Shown: positions 40,529 through 46,879 of the stretch, in pieces | How positions within the stretch are numbered: position 1 is the first letter of the stretch | How the letters are laid out: every line of letters starts with the position of its first letter | NCBI RefSeq assembly: GCF_003634555.1 | Contig: NZ_RBKS01000001.1 | Span: 1,426,001 to 1,490,000, forward strand | DNA length: 64,000 nucleotides | Source of the DNA: Frondihabitans australicus | GTDB lineage: Bacteria > Actinomycetota > Actinomycetes > Actinomycetales > Microbacteriaceae | Direction of reading: 5' to 3' | Program-made: the position numbers and the translations under genes | The notes under the pieces: generated by a model | What the model saw: only the letters and a program-made list of their open reading frames with translations | What the model was told of the DNA's origin: nothing | The model's database searches: none

Positions 40529-41546
40529 GGACGTTCACCGCCAGCCCGATCGTGGCGGCGAGCAGCCCGACCACGACGGCGATCTGCACGAGCACGGCAG
40601 GCCGATAGGTCGTCCGCAGGAGGGTCAGCATCTTGATGTCGACGATGGGCCCGAAGACGAGGAAGGCGACGAGGCCGCCGGGCAGGAAGGTCGACGCGAA
40701 CGGCAGCACGAAGAACGCGTCGACGTTCGAGCAGATCGAGATGACGAACGCGAGCGCCATCATCGCGAGCACCGACCACACCGGGTTCGCTCCGAGGGCG
40801 ATGAGGATGCTGCGGGGGACCACCGTCTGCACGCCCCCGGCGATCGCCGCGCCGACGATGAGCGCGGGGAGGAGGGCGGACATCTCGCGGCGGAAGACCT
40901 GGGCGGAGGAGGCGATCCGCGATCCTGCGCCCTCATGAACGTGTGACGCCTCGACGCGGCACTCGCGCGCGAACGAGGCGGTGAGGAGGCTCTGCTGGTC
41001 GGGGTGCCGCGAGTAGAGCCAGCCGAGGAGGTTCGCGACGAGGAAGCCTCCGGCGATGCGGGCGACGAGGATGCCGTGCGAGAAGCCGAAGGCCTGATAG
41101 GTCGTCACGATCGTGATCGGGTTGACGATGGGGGCGGCGATGAGGAAGGTCATCGACTCGGAGACCGAGAGGCCCTTCACGACGAGGCCGCGCGCCAGGG
41201 GCACGTTGCCGCACTCGCACACCGGCAGGAACACGCCGATGAGCGAGACGACGGCGCGGCGGAGCAGGGGAGTGGTCGGCAGGATCCGCGTGAAGACTCC
41301 GTCGGGCAGCCAGACCTGCACCGCGATCGACAGCACGATCCCGAGCAGCACGAACGGCAGCGACTCGATGACGACGCTGAGGGTCAGCGTGACGAAGTCC
41401 TGGAGGCGGTCCGGCAGGATCCCCGCCGGCAGAGCCGACGTGGCGACTCGGGCGGCCGCGAGGGCGGCGACGACGACGACTCCGGCCACCAGCGTGCGCG
41501 AGCGCAGCCCTTCGCGGGGCGGCGCGGCTGCTCGGAGGGTCGTCAC
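40521..41546 (-). CDS. UPF0718 family permease (YcgR-like)
   Basis: A 341-residue membrane protein of the DUF318/UPF0718 permease family with about eight transmembrane helices. The hallmark GVFLPVCECGNVPLARGL (about residue 107) contains the C-x-C motif thought to bind a metal or substrate. The second half repeats the fold (ICSNVDAFFVLPFASTFLPGG). A polar loop with two histidines (ASHVHEGAG) lies between the halves. It forms an operon with the YcgQ-like and Ig/propeller membrane proteins downstream. Substrate is not known for the family. Confidence 0.9.
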   Translation of the reverse strand: MTTLRAAAPPREGLRSRTLVAGVVVVAALAAARVATSALPAGILPDRLQDFVTLTLSVVIESLPFVLLGIVLSIAVQVWLPDGVFTRILPTTPLLRRAVVSLIGVFLPVCECGNVPLARGLVVKGLSVSESMTFLIAAPIVNPITIVTTYQAFGFSHGILVARIAGGFLVANLLGWLYSRHPDQQSLLTASFARECRVEASHVHEGAGSRIASSAQVFRREMSALLPALIVGAAIAGGVQTVVPRSILIALGANPVWSVLAMMALAFVISICSNVDAFFVLPFASTFLPGGLVAFLVFGPIVDIKMLTLLRTTYRPAVLVQIAVVVGLLAATIGLAVNVLG

Positions 41547-41599
41547 GGCGACGACGGTAACGCGCCCTCAGCGTGCGGCCGGTGCGGCTCGCCGGGTGT

Positions 41600-42166
41600 T
41601 CACCGGCCCGTGGGCAGCGCCTCGGCCTGGGCGATGAGCTGCGCCGCGACCGAGTCGAACGGCTCGAGCGTCCGGTCGGCACGGCACACGACGACGGCGC
41701 CTTCGGACGCGGCGATGAGGAGAGCGGCGAAGCCGGCGGCCGCGGCGGGTTCGACGCCGGCGTCGACGAGCAGCTCGGCGAGGCGCCCGCGCCAGGTTCG
41801 GAAGACCTCGGCTGCGCGATCTCGCAGCGACGGGGAGTCGGTCGCGACGGTCACGGCGACCACGCTGCATCCTGCGCCGAAGTCGCTCGCGCTGAGGATC
41901 AGCCGCCACATGGCGAGGAAGTCCTCGGCGATGCCGCCGGGGGAGCGCCCGATCGCGCGGTCGAGGAGGCTGACGGCGTGCGCCCCGGCGAGGTCGACCG
42001 CCTCGGCCACGAGCTGGTCTTTGCCGTCGGGGAAGTGGTGGTAGATCGACCCGCGCGGTGCTCCGGTGAGCTTCAGGACCTCGGAGAACGACGTCTCCTG
42101 CAGCCCCTTCTCGGCCAGGAGGCGCGCTGCGCCCACGACCATGCTGTGCCTCGTGTCGCCTGCCAT
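41600..42166 (-). CDS. TetR/AcrR family transcriptional regulator
   Basis: A 188-residue repressor. The N-terminal HTH reads VVGAARLLAEKGLQETSFSEVLKLTGAPRGSIYHHF in pattern, with recognition helix GAPRGSIYHHFPDGKDQL (residues ~34-51). The C-terminal ligand domain resembles the LmrA/YxaF-type (RLILSASDFGAGCSVVAVTV). It is divergent from the tautomerase-family gene, and a perfect inverted repeat lies between them 20 bases before its ATG, so autoregulation and control of the tautomerase gene are likely. Confidence 0.9.
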   Translation of the reverse strand: MAGDTRHSMVVGAARLLAEKGLQETSFSEVLKLTGAPRGSIYHHFPDGKDQLVAEAVDLAGAHAVSLLDRAIGRSPGGIAEDFLAMWRLILSASDFGAGCSVVAVTVATDSPSLRDRAAEVFRTWRGRLAELLVDAGVEPAAAAGFAALLIAASEGAVVVCRADRTLEPFDSVAAQLIAQAEALPTGR

Positions 42167-42185
42167 GCGGCAACTCTACCCTTGA

Positions 42186-42203
42186 CTATGACGGGTGTCA
42201 TAG
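42186..42203. promoter_or_regulatory. probable TetR operator in the TetR/tautomerase divergon
   Basis: CTATGAC-GGGT-GTCATAG is a perfect 7-base-arm inverted repeat. It overlaps a plus-strand -35-like TTGACT (42182-42187). A weaker related repeat, TTATG-N8-CATAA, follows at 42217-42234. Size and position fit the operator of the adjacent TetR protein. Confidence 0.65.
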
Positions 42204-42302
42204 AGCAGGATCAGCGTTATGACGACCGACATAATCGTCGATCGCTTCCAGACACGCGCCACGCGTCACGTCCGCACCCGTTTCCACCCCGAGGAGCCCG
42301 CC

Positions 42303-42758
42303 ATGCCCATGATCGACGTCTACGCCCAGACTGGTACCTTCGCCGACACCCGCCGGCTGGCGATCGACCTCGCCACCGCGGTGATGACCATCGAGCAGGT
42401 GCCGGACATCTCGCTGTTCCGGAAGAACACCGCCGCGTTCATCCACGAGCTGCCCTCTGCCGCACTCGCGAACGTCGACGGCGACTCGACGTACGTGCGG
42501 GTCCAGGTGCTGACCAACGCCGGTGCGCTCGACCGTGACAAGCAGCTCGCCGTCGTCGCCCGCCTGACCGAGATCGTCGCCGCGGCAGCGGGCGACGATA
42601 CATTTGCCTCGCGCACCTGGGTGCTGCTCACAGAGGCGCCCGAAGGCGGTTGGGGCCTGGCCGGGCACGCGAACACGAACGCCGAGCTCGTCGGCCTCGC
42701 GCGCGCCGAGATCGCCGCGCTCGGCGCCGGTCAGCAGGGGCAAACACCAGGGGAGTAG
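42303..42758 (+). CDS. tautomerase-superfamily protein
   Basis: A 151-residue protein beginning M-P-M-I-D-V-Y-A, so that after removal of Met the N-terminal proline is exposed as required for tautomerase-superfamily chemistry. Two related half-domains are visible: residues 1-~60 and ~65-130 (STYVRVQVLTNAGALDRDKQLAVVARLTEIV), the latter with the second beta-alpha unit. The ATG at 42303 is preceded by GAGGAG with 6 bases spacing; the earlier in-frame ATG has no such signal and would bury the proline. Divergent from a TetR gene that probably represses it. The substrate may be an unsaturated keto acid or a halogenated aliphatic compound; unproven. Confidence 0.8.
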   Translation: MPMIDVYAQTGTFADTRRLAIDLATAVMTIEQVPDISLFRKNTAAFIHELPSAALANVDGDSTYVRVQVLTNAGALDRDKQLAVVARLTEIVAAAAGDDTFASRTWVLLTEAPEGGWGLAGHANTNAELVGLARAEIAALGAGQQGQTPGE

Positions 42759-42778
42759 CCGCGCGGAGGCCGATCACG

Positions 42779-42813
42779 TAGAATATCAGGGCGCCCGGCT
42801 GACCGCGGCGCCC
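42779..42813 (+). promoter_or_regulatory. -10 element and hairpin upstream of the small membrane protein gene
   Basis: TAGAAT (42779-42784) is a good -10, followed by an inverted repeat GGGCGCC / GGCGCCC (42789-42795, 42807-42813) in the transcribed leader. The start codon is at 42865. Confidence 0.4.
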
Positions 42814-42864
42814 GGACGAGAGGCACCGTACCCGGCACGACGACGGCGAACCAGAAAGTCCGTC

Positions 42865-43119
42865 ATGTCGCTCGTCATCCAGATCGCAGGATCGCTCCTC
42901 GTCCTCGCCGGATTCGCCCTCGCACAGTTCCGCGTCGTCGACGTGACGTCGCGACTGTATCTCGTGGTCAACGTCGTCGGCTCAGGCGCCCTCGCCGTCG
43001 ACGCCGTCGTCGAGGCCGAGTGGGGGTTCCTGCTGCTCGAGGGCGTGTGGTCGATCGTCTCGGCGATCAGCCTGGTCCGCGTCCTGACCGGCAAGACCGT
43101 CACGTCGACCGGCCACTGA
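42865..43119 (+). CDS. small membrane protein, CBU_0592-like
   Basis: An 84-residue protein with two or three transmembrane helices (SLLVLAGFALAQFRVV, LYLVVNVVGSGALAVDAVV, EWGFLLLEGVWSIVSAISLV). The pattern of a small three-helix protein with L-x-N-x-x-G-S/G and W-x-x-x-S matches the family named CBU_0592, of unknown function. ATG at 42865 has AGAAAG upstream. It is not obviously coupled to its neighbours. Confidence 0.75.
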   Translation: MSLVIQIAGSLLVLAGFALAQFRVVDVTSRLYLVVNVVGSGALAVDAVVEAEWGFLLLEGVWSIVSAISLVRVLTGKTVTSTGH

Positions 43120-43135
43120 GCGGCGGCCACGTGAA

Positions 43136-43174
43136 CGACGGCGGGCCGCCGACCTCACGGTCGACGGCCCGTCG
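43136..43174. terminator. terminator hairpin between convergent genes
   Basis: A long, slightly bulged inverted repeat centred on a TCAC loop at 43155-43158 (GGTCGACGGCCC pairing with GGGCCGCCGACC). It lies between the small membrane protein gene and the convergent secreted-protein gene. Confidence 0.55.
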
Positions 43175-43188
43175 CGTAGCTCAGCGGA

Positions 43189-43605
43189 TCAGCCGAGGCG
43201 GGGCGACGTGTAGTTCGTCACCGGCGACGTCTGACCGCCGAGCGACTGCGAGATCGCCAGCTGACGCGCCTTGATGGTGAAGCCGCGCGTCGGCAGGACG
43301 GCGTGCCAGCCACCCTTCTCGTCCGCCTTGGCGGTGACGGTGGCAGTGCCGTCCTGGACGATCGTGACGGTCGCGCCCGGCTGGGCATGCAGGCCGACGA
43401 TCTCGACGTCGCCGACGCCGCCCAGCGGGTACAGCAGCGTGAAGCCCGACTCGGACAGCGCCGGCAGCGGCGCGACCGGCGCGACGGTCGAGGCCGAGAC
43501 GGTGTCGACAGGAGCCGAGGCGTTCGCCGCCGAGGCCGAGAACGTGAGGGCGCCTGCGGCCAGGACGGCGCCGGTGATGATCGAGGCGCGAGTGAAGTTG
43601 CGCAT
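43189..43605 (-). CDS. small secreted protein with one Ig-like module
   Basis: A 138-residue exported protein. Signal peptide about residues 1-29 (R-N-F-T-R then hydrophobic, A-N-A-S-A cleavage region). The mature part contains one bacterial Ig-like module: GLHAQPGATVTIVQDGTATVTAKADEKGGWHAVLPTRG, with the PGA-x-V-T and D-x-x-G-x-W hallmarks also seen in the two nearby secreted proteins. No enzymatic motif and no sortase or lipobox signal. GGAAG precedes the ATG. It may be a surface- or matrix-associated protein. Confidence 0.75.
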   Translation of the reverse strand: MRNFTRASIITGAVLAAGALTFSASAANASAPVDTVSASTVAPVAPLPALSESGFTLLYPLGGVGDVEIVGLHAQPGATVTIVQDGTATVTAKADEKGGWHAVLPTRGFTIKARQLAISQSLGGQTSPVTNYTSPRLG

Positions 43606-43618
43606 GGTCTTCCAATCC

Positions 43619-43635
43619 GCGTGGACCTTCCACGC
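43619..43635 (-). promoter_or_regulatory. inverted repeat in the leader of the small secreted protein gene
   Basis: GCGTGGA-CCT-TCCACGC, perfect 7-base arms, 14 bases before the minus-strand ATG. It can form a hairpin just ahead of the ribosome binding site and could be a translational or protein-binding control element. Confidence 0.35.
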
Positions 43636-43701
43636 AAGATCACATGGTATTTCATATTCCATTACCGAAGACTGAGCGCTCCAACATCGTCCGCAACGCC
43701 G

Positions 43702-43715
43702 ATAATGCACATTAT
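43702..43715. promoter_or_regulatory. palindrome between divergent secreted-protein genes
   Basis: ATAATG-CA-CATTAT is a perfect inverted repeat in the middle of the 250-base A/T-richer gap between the two divergent Ig-like protein genes. It is placed to control both promoters. Confidence 0.45.
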
Positions 43716-43855
43716 GTCAAGTAAGGGAGATTGGGGAGCCCGGGACGGTGGAGATCTTACGATCCTCCACACCCATGGTCGTCGAACTTGCCGGAATGCT
43801 ACGTTCCAGATGTTCGAGGTAGACGCCTCGTTCTGATCCACCGAAAGGCATTCTC

Positions 43856-44860
43856 ATGATTTTCCGAAAAGCCACCGTCGTCGCGGCCGCCGCCGCATGC
43901 ATCCTCGGGGTCGGCATCGCCCAGCCTGCTGCAGCTGCGCCGATGCTCCGCGCGACCGTGGCCTCTGCGGCGACGACCTCGGCTCCTGCGACCCAGGCAC
44001 CGACCGTCACCATTCCCCCGTACTCCGCCGGCGAGAAGGTCACAGTAGAGGGCACCGCCACCCCAGGGGCCTCGCTCGAGGTGACCGCGAGCAGCTATCC
44101 CGCTCTGCTCGACACCACCCTGACCGTCGGCGACGACGGCCGGTGGTCGTTCGAGCTCACCGGCGGCTACGCGTTGTCCGTGAGCGTCTGGGAATCCCAG
44201 CCGGTCCTCGGCGGACTGGTCGTGACGTCCGCCTCGGCGTACGCCGGACGCACCTCGCCTGTCGTTCCCTTCTCCAGCCTCGCTCCCTTGGGCTCGGCCG
44301 TGTCGACCTCGCCCGACCTCACCGGCACGGGCGATCCCGGTGCGACCGTGTCGCTGCTGGGCGGCGCGAACACCGTCCTCGGGTCGACGACGGTCGGCGA
44401 CGACGGCGTCTGGCACCTCAAGCCCGATGCTCCTCTCCCGGTGGGGACGTTCCGCGGTGTCGTCAAGGAGACCGGCTCGGCGTCGCTGAGGTCGACGTCC
44501 GTGGTGCTGAACGTGGACCCGTCCGGGGTGGTCGTTGCACGCGCGCACACGGCTTCGGTGATCTCAGCGGAACAGCCGTTCGCGATCACGTCTTCACGCG
44601 AATTCGTGCGCGGTGAGCGTGTCACCGTGAGCGGCACCACGACGGTTCCCGGTGCCGACGTCACCGTCTACGTCGCGGTCGGCACACAGCAGATCGCCCG
44701 CGGGGTGGCCATCGCGGACAGGTCGGGCGCCTGGTCGTGGACGACGCCGCTGGCGCTGACCGGTGAGAGCTACACGGTGTCCGCAGTCCAGGGCTCCTAC
44801 ACCGCTGTCAGCAGCCAGACGATCGTGGCAACGGCCGGACCTGAGGTCGACGCGGCCTGA
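43856..44860 (+). CDS. secreted protein with three Ig-like modules
   Basis: A 334-residue exported protein. Signal peptide about 1-28 (FRKATVVAAAAAC..., cleavage at A-A-A). Three related modules follow: residues ~50-135, ~145-235 and ~240-330. Each has G-x-x-V-T-V-x-G-T-x-x-P-G-A-x-V-x-V, then V-x-D-x-G-x-W and a final Y/F-x-V strand. Key pieces are TVGDDGRWSFEL, TVGDDGVWHLK and IADRSGAWSWTT. This is the layout of bacterial Ig-like adhesin repeats without a visible anchor. AAAGG precedes the ATG. It is divergent from a single-module homologue and followed by a hairpin terminator. Confidence 0.8.
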   Translation: MIFRKATVVAAAAACILGVGIAQPAAAAPMLRATVASAATTSAPATQAPTVTIPPYSAGEKVTVEGTATPGASLEVTASSYPALLDTTLTVGDDGRWSFELTGGYALSVSVWESQPVLGGLVVTSASAYAGRTSPVVPFSSLAPLGSAVSTSPDLTGTGDPGATVSLLGGANTVLGSTTVGDDGVWHLKPDAPLPVGTFRGVVKETGSASLRSTSVVLNVDPSGVVVARAHTASVISAEQPFAITSSREFVRGERVTVSGTTTVPGADVTVYVAVGTQQIARGVAIADRSGAWSWTTPLALTGESYTVSAVQGSYTAVSSQTIVATAGPEVDAA

Positions 44861-44875
44861 TGAACCGAGTCGCGG

Positions 44876-44899
44876 GCGGGCGGAACGGCGTCCGCCCGC
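44876..44899. terminator. bidirectional terminator
   Basis: GCGGGCGG and CCGCCCGC form a perfect 8-base stem with an 8-base loop between the Ig-like protein gene and the convergent reductase gene. Confidence 0.65.
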
Positions 44900-44917
44900 G
44901 CACGGTGCCCGCGAACC

Positions 44918-45526
44918 TCAGGCGCCGGCGTGACCTCGACGATAGATCGCGATGATCATGCCCGACGGCAGAGTCCAGGTCTCGGCGAGCGACAGCGTGA
45001 GCGTCGGGAATCCGTCGCGGAACAGCTTCTTGCCGCGACCCAGCACGATGGGATGGATCATCAGCCTGTACTCGTCGACGAGGTCGAGCCGGGCGAGCGA
45101 CTCGATCAGCTCGGTGCTCCCCCAGATCCTGATCTCGCCGTCGATGTCGGCCTTGATGCGTTCGACGTGCGCGCCGAGGTCATCGTTGATGAACTCGGTG
45201 CCGGCCCAGGTGCCCTCGGTCTGCGTGCGCGACACGACGAACTTCGGCACCCGGTTGTAGGTGCGGATCATGTCGCCGAACGGCCCCTGGTCGCTCTGGT
45301 CGGCGGTGCCCCAGAACGGCGCCCAGATGTCGTAGGTCTTCCGCCCGAAGAGCAGCGCGGCGACACGGCTCTCCCAGTCGGGGATGAGCGTGTCGTCGTC
45401 GCCGTCGTCGAACCGCATCTGCCAGCCTCCGAGGTCGAAGCCGCCCTCGCGGTCCTCGTCCTCTCCCCCGCCGCCCTGGACGACGCCGTCCAGTGTCATG
45501 AACTCCTGCACCACGATCTCGCCCAC
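44918..45526 (-). CDS. dihydrofolate reductase family protein (RibD C-terminal domain-like)
   Basis: A 202-residue NADPH-dependent reductase fold of the RibD-C group. It begins IVVQEFMTLDGVVQGGGG, the usual opening, and contains ALLFGRKTYDIWAPFW (about 65), KFVVSRTQ, IRIWGSTELIESLARLDLVDEYRLMIHPIVLGRGKKLF (about 130-168). Proteins of this group are seldom true DHFRs; substrates are mostly unknown. GTG at 45526 is preceded by a near-perfect AAGGAGG. Much of the longer open frame upstream overlaps the opposite-strand secreted protein and is not coding. Confidence 0.9.
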   Translation of the reverse strand: MGEIVVQEFMTLDGVVQGGGGEDEDREGGFDLGGWQMRFDDGDDDTLIPDWESRVAALLFGRKTYDIWAPFWGTADQSDQGPFGDMIRTYNRVPKFVVSRTQTEGTWAGTEFINDDLGAHVERIKADIDGEIRIWGSTELIESLARLDLVDEYRLMIHPIVLGRGKKLFRDGFPTLTLSLAETWTLPSGMIIAIYRRGHAGA

Positions 45527-45587
45527 GGCTGCCTCCTTCGGTGCCGTCAGCGTAGCCCCCAGCAACCCACCGATGAATGGAGAAGAA

Positions 45588-45995
45588 ATGAAGAAGTCCC
45601 TCGCCACGGCGTTCGCCGCCGCTGTCCTCGTCTGCGCGGGTCTCGCGCTGCCCGGTGCGGCGACCGCCGCATCGCTCGGCCCGGGCACTGACTCCCCCGT
45701 CGCCCCGGCGACGGCCGCGACGACCCCGTTCGCCGTGACGTCGCCCGTCACCGCCTTCGTGAAGTCATCGCGCACGCCGGTCTTCGCCGGAACGGCGCCC
45801 GCCGGCTCGCGGGTCGAGATCCGCGGCATCGCCGGCTCCGGCCCCGCGCTCGCCGTCGCTATCGCGGACACCGACGGCTCGTGGTCGGCACCCGTCGGCA
45901 CTCCGTTCACGACCGACGGCGCAGCGGGAACGGTCGTCGCGACGTCCGACCAGGGCGTCTTCGTCACGTCGTGGACCCTCCGGTTCACCGACTGA
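45588..45995 (+). CDS. small secreted protein with one Ig-like module
   Basis: A 135-residue exported protein. It starts M-K-K-S-L followed by a hydrophobic stretch and A-T-A-A cleavage region (signal about 1-28). The mature part holds one Ig-like module: SSRTPVFAGTAPAGSRVEIRGIAG, then VAIADTDGSWSAPVG, the same D-x-x-G-x-W pattern as the other two secreted proteins at 43189 and 43856. ATG at 45588 follows GGAG; the earlier ATG at 45573 would overlap the ribosome binding site. A strong hairpin terminator follows directly. Confidence 0.75.
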   Translation: MKKSLATAFAAAVLVCAGLALPGAATAASLGPGTDSPVAPATAATTPFAVTSPVTAFVKSSRTPVFAGTAPAGSRVEIRGIAGSGPALAVAIADTDGSWSAPVGTPFTTDGAAGTVVATSDQGVFVTSWTLRFTD

Positions 45996-46005
45996 CGGGC
46001 CAGGA

Positions 46006-46039
46006 GCGGGGCCGCCCTCCCCCGGGAGGGCGGCCCCGC
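46006..46039 (+). terminator. strong terminator hairpin
   Basis: Perfect 16-base arms GCGGGGCCGCCCTCCC and GGGAGGGCGGCCCCGC with a 2-base centre, 11 bases after the stop of the small secreted protein gene. It is the longest perfect stem in the window. Confidence 0.8.
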
Positions 46040-46441
46040 ACCATTCGTTCACTTGCGCTTTGCGGATGCGGGAGTGAAAATCCTCGATACGGGCGACAGG
46101 GCCCGCTCGCACGGGCCGTAGGGCTCGCACCTCACGAATCAGCATTCCGCACCACGCACAGGGCATCAGGGGCCCGGAACGGCGGTGGCCATGGCAGTAG
46201 CACGGCACTGATCCACAGTCTTCTTCGACGCCGACACCGCCGCACGGGTGCTCCATCGCGACTGCGTCGGCCCTCACGACGATGCCATGGTGACCCCGCT
46301 GGCAGGGGCGACATCGTCGTCCGGCACCGCCGATGGCGCGACCCGCTCGCTCTCCGGGAAAGAGCCTGGGCCCGTCGCACGAGGCCCTCGGCCACCATCG
46401 GCGGTGCCCCTCTCCCCCACCACGCCTCGACGAGGAGCGAC
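46040..46441. other. about 400-base intergenic region
   Basis: No gene is supported on either strand. The region holds a 6-base inverted repeat GGCCCG-N6-CGGGCC near 46100-46117 and is less biased in codon-position composition than its neighbours. It presumably contains the promoter of the gene at 46442. I see no repeat or RNA gene in it. Confidence 0.5.
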
Positions 46442-46864
46442 ATGCGACAGCTGACGGGAATCATCGCGGACCACCTGGTGATCACCGACGTGGTCGACCT
46501 CGTCGGCGTCGCGACCGCCGACGTGACCGTCGCGCTGGGCGGGACTCTCATCGTGACCGGCCTGGTCTCCGGCGCGCTCGACGTGCAGGCCGGCGGCCTC
46601 GTCTCGATCGAGGGGGCGGTCCTCGGCCCCGTCACCGTCGCCTGGGGCGGCCACGTCGAGCTGCTCGGACGAGCTCTCGGCGGCATCGAGACACAGGGCG
46701 GGGTGGTCAGGGTGGGCGCAGGATCGAGGATCGGCTCACTGCGCATCGACCACGAGGGTCGTCTCGGCCCGCACGCCGCCCGCCCGGAGGCCACCGGCTC
46801 CATCCCCTGGTTCATGCTCCCCCGCCGCTACGGCGACGGCATGGTCCTCTCTCGTGTCGATTAG
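46442..46864 (+). CDS. beta-helix-like protein, polymer-forming cytoskeletal (bactofilin-like) candidate
   Basis: A 140-residue soluble protein built from short repeated strands with glycine turns: VTVALGGTLIVTG, LVSGALDVQAGG, LVSIEGAVLGPVTVAWGG, HVELLGRALGGIETQGG, VVRVGAGSRIGSL. The spacing of about 16-18 residues and the alternating valine/glycine pattern fit a right-handed beta-helix as in bactofilins and other polymer-forming proteins. There is no signal peptide. The C-terminal ~25 residues break the pattern. GAGGAG precedes the ATG. Family membership is a structural inference. Confidence 0.6.
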   Translation: MRQLTGIIADHLVITDVVDLVGVATADVTVALGGTLIVTGLVSGALDVQAGGLVSIEGAVLGPVTVAWGGHVELLGRALGGIETQGGVVRVGAGSRIGSLRIDHEGRLGPHAARPEATGSIPWFMLPRRYGDGMVLSRVD

Positions 46865-46879
46865 ACCTTCGCCGCAGGA

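Noticed and set aside
42219-42302. Upstream ATG as start of the tautomerase-family protein
   Set aside because: Would overlap the operator region and bury the N-terminal proline; the internal ATG has GAGGAG at ideal spacing.
45527-45988. Extended N-terminus of the RibD-like reductase
   Set aside because: The extension is antisense to the secreted protein gene at 45588 and has no family similarity; GTG at 45526 has an AAGGAGG.
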